Shown here: in pieces, positions 26,947-36,600 of the stretch
Numbering within the stretch: the first letter of the stretch is position 1
Layout of the letters: the number at the start of each line of letters is the position of its first letter
Source: Marivita geojedonensis
Lineage (GTDB): Bacteria; Pseudomonadota; Alphaproteobacteria; Rhodobacterales; Rhodobacteraceae
Direction of reading: 5' to 3'
Assembly: GCF_002115805.1 (NCBI RefSeq)
Contig: NZ_JFKC01000011.1
Span: 44,103-108,102, forward strand
DNA length: 64,000 bases
Notes under the pieces: generated by a model
Told to the model about the DNA's origin: nothing
What the model saw: the letters and a program-made list of their open reading frames with translations, nothing else
Database searches by the model: none
Made by a program: the position numbers and the translations under genes

Positions 26947-26980
26947 CAAAAAAGGCCGCGCCCGCAAGTCGGGCACGGCC
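26947..26980 (-). terminator. Rho-independent terminator between TAXI binding protein and TRAP permease (system 1)
   Basis: On the minus strand, GGCCGTGCCCG-ACTTG-CGGGCGCGGCC (11-bp stem with one mismatch) is followed by TTTTTT. It sits between the binding-protein stop (27035) and the permease start (26885), so it should reduce permease expression relative to the binding protein. Confidence 0.8.
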
Positions 26981-26999
26981 AGCGTTATGTTTTGCTACG

Positions 27000-27019
27000 A
27001 ATGACGAAAGCGCGTCATT
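27000..27019. repeat. Inverted repeat after TAXI binding-protein gene
   Basis: AATGACG-AAAGCG-CGTCATT, a perfect 7-bp inverted repeat 16 nt after the binding-protein stop. Probably part of the 3' structure that precedes the terminator at 26947. Confidence 0.5.
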
Positions 27020-27034
27020 GGCAGTTCTTGTGGC

Positions 27035-28018
27035 TCAGCCACCGTGGATCATGTCTGCGGCGATTTCGGCTCCGGCGTTTTCAGTGAACCAGCGCGCCGC
27101 GCCCGGGTGCCACTTCATCACGGTATTGCGGTCCCAGAACTCCGGCAGAGTGGAGCGTGCTGCGCGGTGTGTGTTCACCATGCGCTCGTTGTCGGACATG
27201 ACTGCGTTGACCACTTCGTAGACAAAAGTTTCGGGAAGATCGCAATTTGCAATTGCGAAGTTCCACATCGACACCGAGCGCGCCGGAGCTTCGAGTGTGG
27301 TGTAGGCATCGGCCGAGATTTCGAAATTCGCAACCGGGAAGGCCGCCGTGATCTTCGCCTGCTCTTCTTCGGTGAACTCGATGATGTTGATATCGGTCTG
27401 CACCTCAAGCTGCGACACGGCCGGAACCGGGACGCCAGCAGCGAACGCGATCACGTCGAGCAGGCCGTCCTGAAGCTGACCGCCGAGGTCGGACCAGCCG
27501 CCGTTGCGGCGTTCGAAATTGACACCCAGCTCTTCCATCATGCGCGGGAAATAGGTGTCGGAGGTCGATCCCGCCGGTCCGAAACCGATGCGCGCGCCGT
27601 CCGGAATTTCCGAGATGGAAGTGATGCCGGACGAGGACAGTGCGGTCACCGAGAATGGTGTCTGGTACATCGGGAACATCGCGCAGGCATTGGTCATCGG
27701 CAGACCGGGCGCGATCGGGTTCGATCCTGCGATCGATTCCGCCGCCGGTCCCATGGTCGTCATGCCAAAAGGAAGATCGCCGGTATGCACCAGCGCCATG
27801 TTCTGCATCGGGCCACCGGTGACTTCGGCACCGCCCGAAACGCCCAGAACTTCGGACACGATACCGGCCCAGCCGGAACCGTAGCCGAAATAGGTGCCCC
27901 CCTGCGAACCTGTGCCAACGGTAAAGCTTTCCGGCCAGCCGGTGCGGTCCTGAGCAACGGACATGGTTGCCGTAAAGGCAGCGACCACAACGGCCCCTGT
28001 CAAAGCGGTAAATTTCAT
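27035..28018 (-). CDS. TAXI-family TRAP solute-binding protein, system 1
   Basis: A 327-residue periplasmic binding protein. The signal peptide covers residues 1-22 (cleavage TMSVA/QDRTG). The TAXI hallmark is FTVGTGSQGGTYFGYGSGWA. Later marks are GARIGFGPAGSTSDTYFPRM and VVNAVMSDNERMVNTHRA. Start ATG at 28018 with GGAGG. It is first in the TRAP operon. A LysR gene is upstream on the same strand, and dicarboxylate-type dehydrogenases lie beyond it, so tartrate- or malate-like ligands are candidates, by inference only. Confidence 0.93.
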   Translation of the reverse strand: MKFTALTGAVVVAAFTATMSVAQDRTGWPESFTVGTGSQGGTYFGYGSGWAGIVSEVLGVSGGAEVTGGPMQNMALVHTGDLPFGMTTMGPAAESIAGSNPIAPGLPMTNACAMFPMYQTPFSVTALSSSGITSISEIPDGARIGFGPAGSTSDTYFPRMMEELGVNFERRNGGWSDLGGQLQDGLLDVIAFAAGVPVPAVSQLEVQTDINIIEFTEEEQAKITAAFPVANFEISADAYTTLEAPARSVSMWNFAIANCDLPETFVYEVVNAVMSDNERMVNTHRAARSTLPEFWDRNTVMKWHPGAARWFTENAGAEIAADMIHGG

Positions 28019-28161
28019 TGTTTTCCTCCACTGTGCGCGTTCGTCAGGCGCAGATGTTCTTGCTTTCCCTGGCGGACTGATCCGCGACGCATGGAATTAC
28101 GCTACAGGCAAGGATTTCATCAGTTCAAGACAAAAGACCTTGGTTTCGGGGGTTCTGATTA

Positions 28162-28176
28162 TTCAATAATTTTGAA
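28162..28176. promoter_or_regulatory. LysR-type dyad upstream of TAXI-TRAP system 1
   Basis: TTCAA-TAATT-TTGAA, a perfect 5-bp inverted repeat containing a T-N11-A core, the general LysR-family binding pattern. It lies 144 nt upstream of the TAXI gene start and just after the LysR gene stop. Confidence 0.45.
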
Positions 28177-28194
28177 CAATCCATCGTGAGTTGG

Positions 28195-29109
28195 TCACGC
28201 GGTGTCCGCGATGCTGCTTAGACGCTCTTTAAGGACTGTAAGGAACGAATCCCGCGCAGGATGACGCACGTCACGAACCCATACTGCGGACAAATCCAAC
28301 CGGTTTCTGGCTGCGCCAGAAGGGAGGTCCAGTGGGACAAATGTAACCCCGCCGACCGCAAGTCTCGACGCCCAGCGCGGTACAATGGCCAGACCAATCC
28401 CTGTGCCGACAAGGCTGACGATGGTTTGTTTCTCCTCGGCGATCTGAGCAACGCGGGCGGTCAGACCGGCTTCGAGAAAGAGTTTCATGGTGAGGTCGTG
28501 ACTGTGTGGTCGAGAGGTCCGTTCGGGGACGATCAGGGGTTCGTCTGCCATGTCTTCGACCGTGACAGAGGAGTATTTTGCAAGCGGGTGGGTTTCAGGT
28601 ACGGCCACGACAGCGGTTTCATAGAACAGGTGCTGGTATTCGAGTCGGGAGTCTCTTACCTCGGGCGATCGGATGATCGCGATGTCAAGGCGACCCGAGA
28701 GAAGGCGCGGGAGGAGGCGAATGGTCTTCTGTTCGAGGAGCTCCACGTCGATATCCGGATGCACCTCACGGAAATGCGGCAGGAGCTGGGGCATCAACCC
28801 GGCAGCGGCGCTGTCGATGACCCCGATGCGGAGGATTGGCGTCTGCTCCGGTCTGTTTTCACGGAAGGCCGCTTCGAGACGATCTGCCTGGTTCAGGATA
28901 TCTCGTGCCGCATCGACGAACTGCCGCCCTGCTTCGGTCAGCGCTACGCTGCGTGTCGTGCGTGTCAGAAGGCGGGTGCCTAGGTCTTCTTCAAGCATCT
29001 TGATCTGCCGGCCCAGCGACGCGGGCAGCATATCGAGGTTCTGCGCAGCGCGCCCGAAATGAAGCGTGTCCGCGACCTCAACAAGACAACGCAGCTGACG
29101 TAGTTCCAT
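28195..29109 (-). CDS. LysR-family transcriptional regulator
   Basis: A 304-residue LysR regulator. The N-terminal winged helix is [20 protein letters not shown], then [20 protein letters not shown], and the effector domain runs from about residue 90. It lies between the TAXI-TRAP operon (same strand, downstream) and the tandem dehydrogenases (divergent), a position suited to controlling both. A dyad with LysR-box geometry is found on each side (28162-28176 and 29125-29140). The inducer is unknown. Confidence 0.92.
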   Translation of the reverse strand: MELRQLRCLVEVADTLHFGRAAQNLDMLPASLGRQIKMLEEDLGTRLLTRTTRSVALTEAGRQFVDAARDILNQADRLEAAFRENRPEQTPILRIGVIDSAAAGLMPQLLPHFREVHPDIDVELLEQKTIRLLPRLLSGRLDIAIIRSPEVRDSRLEYQHLFYETAVVAVPETHPLAKYSSVTVEDMADEPLIVPERTSRPHSHDLTMKLFLEAGLTARVAQIAEEKQTIVSLVGTGIGLAIVPRWASRLAVGGVTFVPLDLPSGAARNRLDLSAVWVRDVRHPARDSFLTVLKERLSSIADTA

Positions 29110-29124
29110 TAAGCGACCATTATT

Positions 29125-29140
29125 TCATTTTTTTATATGA
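29125..29140. promoter_or_regulatory. Candidate LysR box in the LysR/dehydrogenase divergent region
   Basis: TCAT-N8-ATGA within an unusually AT-rich stretch, 16 nt upstream of the LysR start and 98 nt upstream of the dehydrogenase start. Confidence 0.3.
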
Positions 29141-29237
29141 TCTCTGGCGCGTTGTCTTGGTCAGGTCAAGTTGCGATTGTCCAGCCAAACCACCGGCTGA
29201 ACAGAGTATCCGCCGGACCAACAATCAGGAGAAAAGA

Positions 29238-30311
29238 ATGCGGACGTACAGAATTGCTGCCATTCCCGCAGATGGCATCGGACCGGAGGTAATCGATGCA
29301 GGCAGCGAGGTTCTGTCCGTTCTGGCGCAAAGGAGCGGGGATGTGCGCTTCGATGTGACCTCCTTTGATTGGGGGTCGGACTACTACAAGAAGAACGGGA
29401 TCATGATGCCCGAGGACGGGCTGGAGCAGCTCAAGCCATTTGACGCGATCTATTTCGGGGCCGTCGGTGCACCGGATGTGCCGGATCACATTACGTTGTG
29501 GGGGCTGCGCCTGCCGATCTGCCAAGGTTTTGACCAGTACGCGAACGTGCGTCCGACCAAGATCATTCCCGGTGTGACATCGCCGCTGCGCGGAGTCGAC
29601 GTTGGTGATCTGGACTGGGTCATTGTGCGCGAGAATTCCGAGGGCGAATACTCGGGCCACGGCGGCCGCGCGCATAAGGGCATGCCCGAAGAAGTAGGTA
29701 CTGAGGTGTCCATCTTCACCCGCGTGGGCGTGACGCGCATCATGCGCTATGCGTTCCAACTGGCGCAGTCGCGTCCGCGCAAGCTGTTGACCGTTGTCAC
29801 CAAATCGAACGCGCAGCGGTTCGGAATGGTCATGTGGGATGAAATCGCAGCAGAGGTCGCGCAGGAGTTTCCCGATGTGACATGGGACAAGATGCTGGTC
29901 GATGCGATGACTGTGCGCATGGTGAAGAATCCGCAGTCTCTCGACACGATCGTGGCGACCAATCTTCATGCCGATATTCTGTCCGATCTGGCTGGTGCGT
30001 TGGCGGGCTCCCTCGGTGTGGCCCCGACAGCGAATATCGATCCCGAACGGCGGTACCCATCGATGTTCGAGCCGATCCATGGCTCAGCCTTTGACATCAC
30101 CGGCAAGGGGATCGCCAACCCGGTGGCCACGTTCTGGACCGCCAGCCAGATGCTTGATCATCTTGGTGAACCCGATGCCTCAGCACGGCTGATGCGGGCG
30201 GTCGAAAAGGTCTGCTCCGAAGGCATACTCACCCCGGATGTGGGCGGGACTGCCACGACTAGGGAAGTGACCGATGCGGTGTGCGAGGCGATCCGGGGAG
30301 ACAACACCTGA
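29238..30311 (+). CDS. Tartrate/D-malate dehydrogenase-like beta-decarboxylating dehydrogenase, copy 1
   Basis: A 357-residue member of the isocitrate/isopropylmalate dehydrogenase family. Marks are AAIPADGIGPEVIDAG at the N-terminus, LWGLRLPICQGFDQYANVRP (the tartrate dehydrogenase-type region), VRENSEGEYSGHGG, and the metal-binding NLHADILSDLAGAL. FEPIHGSAFDITGKGIANP is the C-terminal family signature. Such enzymes oxidise and decarboxylate D-malate, tartrate or related 2-hydroxyacids with NAD. The ATG at 29238 follows AGGAGA and is preferred over the in-frame start at 29157. First gene of a three-gene run. Confidence 0.9.
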   Translation: MRTYRIAAIPADGIGPEVIDAGSEVLSVLAQRSGDVRFDVTSFDWGSDYYKKNGIMMPEDGLEQLKPFDAIYFGAVGAPDVPDHITLWGLRLPICQGFDQYANVRPTKIIPGVTSPLRGVDVGDLDWVIVRENSEGEYSGHGGRAHKGMPEEVGTEVSIFTRVGVTRIMRYAFQLAQSRPRKLLTVVTKSNAQRFGMVMWDEIAAEVAQEFPDVTWDKMLVDAMTVRMVKNPQSLDTIVATNLHADILSDLAGALAGSLGVAPTANIDPERRYPSMFEPIHGSAFDITGKGIANPVATFWTASQMLDHLGEPDASARLMRAVEKVCSEGILTPDVGGTATTREVTDAVCEAIRGDNT

Positions 30312-30403
30312 AATTGACCGATCTTGGCTCTGCGGGCCAGGAGGATATATCTCAATGAGGCGGCGCGTTCTGTGCCGCGTTCTCACGAAAGGTGATCTGG
30401 TTC

Positions 30404-31483
30404 GTGACCCAAAACAGCTTCAAAATTGCGGTCATCCCCGGAGATGGGATCGGCAAGGAAACCACCCCTGAAGGCGTGCGCGTCCTGGAGGCAGTATCGC
30501 GGCGGTTCGATCTTGGTTTCGACTATCGGGAACACGACTTCTCAAGCGCCGATTATTACGTCAGGCACGGTGAGATGCTTCCGCCTGATTGGAAAGATCA
30601 ACTTGCGGGAAGTGACGCGATCTTTTTCGGGGCAGTCGGCTGGCCCGAGATCGTTCCGGATCACGTGTCACTGTGGGGATCTCTGATCCAGTTCCGGCGC
30701 GAGTTCGACCAATATGTGAGCCTGCGCCCGGCACGCGCGATGCCCGGAGTGCCGCTGCCACTCGCCGGTCGAAAACCCGGCGACATCGACATGATGATCG
30801 TGCGCGAAAACACCGAAGGGGAGTACTCCTCTATCGGTGGACGCATGTTCCCGGGTACGGACCGCGAGGTCGTCATTCAGGAAACGGTGATGAGCCGGAT
30901 CGGTGTCGACCGTATCCTGAAATACGCCTTTGACCTGGCCCGGTCCCGCGGTGGTCACCTGACCTCGGCGACAAAGTCGAACGGTATCTCGATCACCATG
31001 CCTTATTGGGATGAGCGCGTTCAGGAGATGGCGGGCCAGTATCCCGACGTAAAGGTAGATAAATACCATATCGACATTCTCACCGCGCAGTTCGTTCTGC
31101 ACCCCGACTGGTTTGATGTGGTTGTTGCCTCGAACCTGTTCGGCGATATCCTGTCCGATCTCGGTCCGGCCTGCACCGGGACAATCGGGATCGCGCCGTC
31201 GGGCAACATCAACCCCGAAGGCCGGTTCCCGTCGCTGTTTGAGCCGGTCCATGGGTCGGCCCCCGATATCGCGGGCAAGGGCATCGCCAACCCAGTGGGT
31301 CAGATTTGGGCGGCGTCGATGATGCTTGACCATTTAGGTCAGCCAGAAGCCGCTGCGGCCATCGTCCGCGCGATTGAGGTTGTGCTGGCCGAAGATGCGC
31401 TGCGCACCGCCGATCTAGGCGGAGAAGCCGACACTGTTACCTGCGGCACCGCGATCGCAGACGCCCTTCTGGACGGTGTCTGA
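30404..31483 (+). CDS. Tartrate/D-malate dehydrogenase-like beta-decarboxylating dehydrogenase, copy 2
   Basis: A 359-residue paralogue of the preceding gene with the same architecture: FKIAVIPGDGIGKETTPEG, LWGSLIQFRREFDQYVSLRP, VRENTEGEYSSIGG, NLFGDILSDLG, FEPVHGSAPDIAGKGIANP. The two copies differ at many positions, so they are not a recent duplication and probably act on different substrates. The start is ambiguous: GTG at 30404 or an in-frame GTG at 30392, and neither has a strong ribosome site. It is 2 nt upstream of the hydrolase gene. Confidence 0.88.
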   Translation: MTQNSFKIAVIPGDGIGKETTPEGVRVLEAVSRRFDLGFDYREHDFSSADYYVRHGEMLPPDWKDQLAGSDAIFFGAVGWPEIVPDHVSLWGSLIQFRREFDQYVSLRPARAMPGVPLPLAGRKPGDIDMMIVRENTEGEYSSIGGRMFPGTDREVVIQETVMSRIGVDRILKYAFDLARSRGGHLTSATKSNGISITMPYWDERVQEMAGQYPDVKVDKYHIDILTAQFVLHPDWFDVVVASNLFGDILSDLGPACTGTIGIAPSGNINPEGRFPSLFEPVHGSAPDIAGKGIANPVGQIWAASMMLDHLGQPEAAAAIVRAIEVVLAEDALRTADLGGEADTVTCGTAIADALLDGV

Positions 31484-31485
31484 GT

Positions 31486-32376
31486 GTGACCGCCTCGCGC
31501 TTTCTGGATGGGTTCACGCTTCGAGATGAGACCGTCAACGGCTTGCGCATCCACTGCGCCAGCGCCGGAGACGGACCGCCGGTGCTTTTGCTTCATGGTC
31601 ACCCGCAGACACATGTCGTCTGGCGCAAGATCGCGCCCGGTTTGGTGAAGGCGGGCTATTCGGTTGTGGCGCCGGATCTGCGCGGGTACGGCGACAGCGA
31701 AAAAGTAGAAAGCCACGCTCCCCATCTGCCCTATTCCAAACGTGAGATGGCCAAGGATCAGGTCGCGCTCATGCGTGCTCTGGGCCACGAACGGTTTGCA
31801 GTGGTCGGGCATGATCGCGGCGGGCGTGTTGCGCATCGCTTGGCGCTGGATCATCCAGAAATGGTGGATCGATTGGTAGTGCTGGACATTGCGCCCACTC
31901 TGACCATGTACGAGAGAACCGACCAGGCCTTTGCCACACGGTATTTCTGGTGGTTTTTTCTGATTCAGCCCGAGGATTTGCCCGAGCGTATGATCGGTCG
32001 GGACCCGGAATACTTTCTGCGCCGCCATATCGCGGGGCAGGTGAAAACCGAAGGTGCGGTCAGTGACCGGATCCTGTCTGAGTATCTGCGCACCTACCGG
32101 GACCCAGCCACAGTTCATGCAATCTGCGAGGATTACCGCGCGGCGGCGACCATTGACCTCGACCATGACCGCGCTGACTGTGATCGCCGCATCGCAGTGC
32201 CGCTCTTGGCGCTCTGGGGCGCCAAAGGGGTTGTCGGCGAAACCTACGATGTCTTGCAAACCTGGCGGGACAAGGCGCTTGATGTTCGGGGAAGAGCGTT
32301 GGACTGCGGCCATGCCATCCCGGAAGAAGCTCCTGAAGACCTCATGTCCGAGCTTTTGGCCTTTCTTCCGCGTTAA
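31486..32376 (+). CDS. Alpha/beta hydrolase, haloacetate dehalogenase-like
   Basis: A 296-residue alpha/beta hydrolase close in pattern to fluoroacetate dehalogenases. The oxyanion region is LLHGHPQT, the nucleophile is Asp110 in VVGHDRGGRVAHR (with Arg111 and Arg114), Asp134 is conserved, and His276 in CGHAIPEEAP completes the triad. The halide-pocket region reads RYFWWFFLIQPEDLPERM, so Trp156 is kept but the position of the pocket His155 is Trp. Start is a GTG at 31486, 2 nt after the dehydrogenase stop. It may hydrolyse a haloacid or an ester or epoxide. The reaction is not certain. Confidence 0.85.
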   Translation: MTASRFLDGFTLRDETVNGLRIHCASAGDGPPVLLLHGHPQTHVVWRKIAPGLVKAGYSVVAPDLRGYGDSEKVESHAPHLPYSKREMAKDQVALMRALGHERFAVVGHDRGGRVAHRLALDHPEMVDRLVVLDIAPTLTMYERTDQAFATRYFWWFFLIQPEDLPERMIGRDPEYFLRRHIAGQVKTEGAVSDRILSEYLRTYRDPATVHAICEDYRAAATIDLDHDRADCDRRIAVPLLALWGAKGVVGETYDVLQTWRDKALDVRGRALDCGHAIPEEAPEDLMSELLAFLPR

Positions 32377-32505
32377 TGCGTATCATTGAGTGAACGTGTC
32401 GCGAGTTCCCTGCGGGGTCTGTTTGTGCGTCAGGCCCTGCCTTTCCGCAAAGACGTGCTAAGTTCTGCGATGCGGCATTGAGCCGATACGAAAAGGAGTC
32501 CCGCC

Positions 32506-33630
32506 ATGCGTGCTTTTGCCCGCGTTGCCTTGTTCGCATTTCTGACAAGCCTTCCTATTCTTGCCGCAGCGCAGGGGCGTCCGGCTGGCGTTTCAACAGC
32601 TATGGTTACAACGAGCACCATGGCCGAAACGGTATCTGTCTTTGGAGAGGTTGTTGCCGGGCGCGAAAGCGCTGTGGCCGCGAGAGTCGGCGGTGTGGCG
32701 CAAGAGGTTCCGGTGCGGGTCGGCGACCGCGTTGCACAGGGTGACATCCTGGCCCGGCTCGATACGGAACTTCTTGAGATCGAACTCGCTCAGGCCGAAG
32801 CGCAGATTGCCATTGCGCGGGCCGGTATTTCCGTGTCCGAAGCGCGCTTGGACCGGGCGGAAAAAGCGTTCCGCCGTGCCGAGACCCTGCGCCAGAATTC
32901 GACCATTGCAGAGGCGCAACTCGAGGAACGGGCCAGCGATTTTGCCGAGGCGCGCGGCGCACAGCAGGAAGCTTTGGCGCGTATTCAGGCGTCGCAGAAC
33001 GCTGTCGAACAAGCGCGCTACCGCCTCGACAATGCGGTTGTGCGGGCCCCTTTTGACGCCGTTGTCCTTGATGTCACGACAGAGGTCGGCCAGTTCATCG
33101 CGTCGGGCAGTCAGGTGGCGACGCTGATCGACACAAGCGCACTTGAGATCGAAGCGAATGTGCCCGCGCGCTATGTCTCGGCGTTGCGTGTGGATCAGCC
33201 GGTAACCGCCACAACAGACATTGGGGATACGGTCACGCTGACACTGAGGGCCATTCTTCCGACCGAATTCGCCGCCACACGTACGCGCCCTGTCCGGTTT
33301 GAAGTTGCAGGCACGGACATGGCTATCGCAGTGGGACAGACCGTGACACTGGATGTTCCGGTCAGCGCCCCGCGCGAGGTGCTTGTCGTGCCCAAGGATG
33401 CTTTGGTGCAGGCACAGGGCGGTTGGAGCGTTTTCGTCAACCAGGACGGCAAGGCTATGCCGCGCAATGTCGAAATTGGTGCCGCTCTCAACAACTCCTT
33501 CGAGGTTCTGTCCGGCTTGACGGAAGGCGACGAAGTAGTGGTTCGAGGGAACGAGCGATTGCGTCCGGGGCAGGACATTGCGCCGTCAGGCCCACCGCAG
33601 GAATCTGCACAACCCGGGAGCAACGGTTAA
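32506..33630 (+). CDS. RND efflux periplasmic adaptor (membrane fusion protein)
   Basis: A 374-residue HlyD/AcrA-type adaptor. The signal peptide covers residues 1-22 (ILAAA/QGRP). The lipoyl-like half motifs are VAARVGGVAQEVPVRVGDRV and VVRAPFDAVVLDVTTEVGQF, with an alpha-hairpin between them (about residues 90-165). The C-terminal beta and membrane-proximal domains follow (VPKDALVQAQGGWSVFV). It would bridge the inner-membrane pump and an outer-membrane channel. Start ATG at 32506 with AAGGAG. It is 3 nt from the pump gene. No outer-membrane factor is encoded nearby. Confidence 0.93.
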   Translation: MRAFARVALFAFLTSLPILAAAQGRPAGVSTAMVTTSTMAETVSVFGEVVAGRESAVAARVGGVAQEVPVRVGDRVAQGDILARLDTELLEIELAQAEAQIAIARAGISVSEARLDRAEKAFRRAETLRQNSTIAEAQLEERASDFAEARGAQQEALARIQASQNAVEQARYRLDNAVVRAPFDAVVLDVTTEVGQFIASGSQVATLIDTSALEIEANVPARYVSALRVDQPVTATTDIGDTVTLTLRAILPTEFAATRTRPVRFEVAGTDMAIAVGQTVTLDVPVSAPREVLVVPKDALVQAQGGWSVFVNQDGKAMPRNVEIGAALNNSFEVLSGLTEGDEVVVRGNERLRPGQDIAPSGPPQESAQPGSNG

Positions 33631-33633
33631 GCC

Positions 33634-36600
33634 ATGGACCTCATACGCGCGTCCATCGAACGCCCTATCGCTGTGATGGCCGTGGTCATCATGGCCGTCT
33701 TGTTTGGCGCTTTGGCGCTCAGCCGCATTCCCGTTCAATTGGCGCCGGACGTCCGCAAGCCGGTGGTTGTGGTCGAGACCACATGGCCTGGCGCCGCCCC
33801 TGCCGAGATCGAACGAGAGATCATCAATCCGCAGGAAGACGCGTTTCGGGGGCTTGAAGGGCTAGAGATCATGACCAGCCGCGCCCGCACGGGTCAGGCA
33901 TCGGTCACGCTAGAATTCGCCATCGGGTCCGACATGGGCGACATCCTTCTGCTGGTGTCGAACCGTCTGGATCGCGTGGGTGGCTATCCGAGCGAGGCCG
34001 GAGAACCGACGCTGAACACTTCCGGGTCTGATGACAGCCCAATCGCCTGGGTGATGGTCAAAGCGAAGGAGGGCAACACACGTCCGCTGCCAACCTACGG
34101 CGATTTCGTTGAAGACGTTGTCAAGGAACGGCTTGAGCGGGTGAACGGGGTCTCTACCGTCAATGTGTTCGGCGGTGTCTCCCGTGAGTTGCAGATCGTG
34201 ATCCGTCCGGAGGAACTCGCGCGGCTGGGCCTGACGATCCCTGCGGTCGTGCAGCGGCTGCGGGCCGAGAACATCAGTATTTCAGCTGGTGACGTGGAAG
34301 AAGGCAAACGCCGCTACACCGTGCGCGCCGATGGTAACCTGAACACCATCGAGGCTATCAACAGTGTTGTTCTGCGCAGCCAGAGCCTTGGGACCAATGG
34401 CGCACTGGGCCGCGTCCGCGTCGGCGATGTCGCGGATGTGAGCTTTGCCTACAAGGAAAACACAGCAAGGCTCCGGTTCCGGGGCGAACCGGCGCTGGCC
34501 TTCAACATCGTGCGCGAACAGGGTGCGAATGTTATTTCGACGATGGAAGAGGTGAAGGCTGTCATAGCGGAACTTGAGGCGGGTCCGGTTGCGACGAACG
34601 GTCTGACGCTTGAGCAGGTTTATGACGAGACGATCTATATCGAAGGCGCAATTGATCTCGTCACGCAGAATATCTGGATCGGTGGTTTGCTGGCGGCCGC
34701 GGTTCTGCTGATCTTCCTCCGCAGCCCAAGGGCCACACTGGTCATCAGTATGGCGATCCCGGTGTCGATCGTGGCGACCTTCGTGGCGATGGCCGTCACG
34801 GGGCGGACGCTTAATGTAATCTCTCTGGCCGGGATCGCGTTTGCAGTCGGCATGATTGTGGACGCCGCGATTGTGGTCCTCGAGAATATTTTCCGATTGC
34901 GGGAAGAGGGCAAACCCCGGCGCGAGGCCGCGTATATCGGCGCCAAGCAGGTGTGGGGCGCAATCCTTGTGTCTGCGCTGACAACGGTCATGGTGTTCAT
35001 CCCGATCCTCGTTATGCAGCTCGAAGCGGGGCAGCTGTTCCGCGACATCGCGGTGGCGATATCCGTGTCTGTTCTGCTGTCGCTGGTGGTGGCGGTGACG
35101 GTCATTCCAGCGCTGTCGAGCCGGTTGCTCAAGGGCGGGGAAACCAAGAAGCTGGGGCTTCCCGGCATCGACCATTTCGGGCGCGGGTTTACATGGCTCA
35201 TCATGAAATACGTACGTTTCACCGTGCGCTTCCGTACGGCTGGTCTGGTAATGGTGGCCGCGATCGGGACAGGTGCAGCGGTGGCTGCTTGGACGTTTTT
35301 GCCCAAGCTGGAATACCTGCCCGAGGGAAACCGTAACCTGGTTTTCGGTTTGATCATCCCGCCACCGGGCTACAACCTCGAGACCACGGAAACCATCGCC
35401 CAGCGTATCGAGGCGGTCGCGGAACCGATGTGGGATGCAGCCCCGGCCTCCGAAACCGAGGACGGCCAACCGGCGCTGGAGTCGTTCTTTTTTGTCGCCA
35501 CACCGGGCAACAGTTTCGTCGGTGCGGCGGCTGTCGATGGCAGCCGTGTGGCTGAGGTCATCCCGATCCTCTCGCGCCCGATCTTTGCCGAACCGGGGAC
35601 CTTCGGGTTCATGACCCAACCTTCCCTGTTCGGACGTGGTGTGGGGGGTGGTCGGACCATCGAATTGAACATCTCTGGCGACGAGCTTGAAGACATCCTG
35701 CGTGTCGCCGGTCAAGCGGCGGGTACCATCGGGCAGCTGCTGCCGCGATCAGAAGGACACCAGTTCCGGCCCATTCCCGGTCTCGAGTTGGGCGCACCCG
35801 AAGTGCGATTGATCCCTGACCGCATCCGTCTGGCGGATGCCGGTCTGACCACTCAGGACCTTGCCGCGACAGTGGATGCGTTCAACGACGGCCTGCGCGT
35901 GGCAGAGATCAATGTTGGCAACCGGCGGCTTGATCTGACACTGAAGGGCGACAGTACCGTGCTCAGTGGTCTGCGCACACAGGATGTCGGCAGTTTCCCG
36001 GTGGTCACGCCGACAGGGCGGATCGTGCCGGTCTCTGAGTTGGCGGAGGTGCGCGTAACGGCTGGGCCAACCGAAATCCGGCACCTTGAGCGCCTGCGGA
36101 CCATTACTCTGGAAGTGCGCCCTTCGGATGCTTTGCCGTTGGAAGCGGCCGTTGAATTGCTGGAAACTGACGTAATCGCCGCGCTGGAAGAACAGGGTCT
36201 GCCCCCCGGCGTCCGCATGTCGGTGTCCGGGACTGCGGATCAGCTGTCTCAGACGTGGAACGCAATCCAGATCAACCTCGCGGTTGCGATGGTGATTGTC
36301 TTTCTCGTGATGGCGGTGCTGTTCGAGTCATTTGTCCTTCCTCTGGTCGTTATGATCTCTGTTCCCGTGGCCGCTGCTGGCGGCGTTGGCGGGCTCGCCG
36401 TATTGAACATGATCGGTACGCAACCTTTGGACATGCTGACGCTATTGGGTTTCGTGATCCTTGTTGGGATCGTGGTGAACAACGCGATTCTGATCGTGCA
36501 TCAGTCTCTCTACCTCTTGCGCGAAGAAGGCATGTCTCCCGTCGATGCCATCGAGGAGGCGACGCGCAATCGTATCAGACCGATCTTCATGTCTACGCTG

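Noticed and set aside
27000..27019. AATGACG/CGTCATT dyad as a LacI-type operator
   Set aside because: The half-site resembles the 3262 and 3294 dyads, but this one is downstream of the TAXI gene and next to a terminator, with a 6-nt spacer. RNA structure is more likely.
34282..35715. 477-codon minus-strand frame within the RND pump gene
   Set aside because: Antisense shadow. Its composition is dominated by His, Asp, Arg and Gln, as is usual for such frames in GC-rich DNA.
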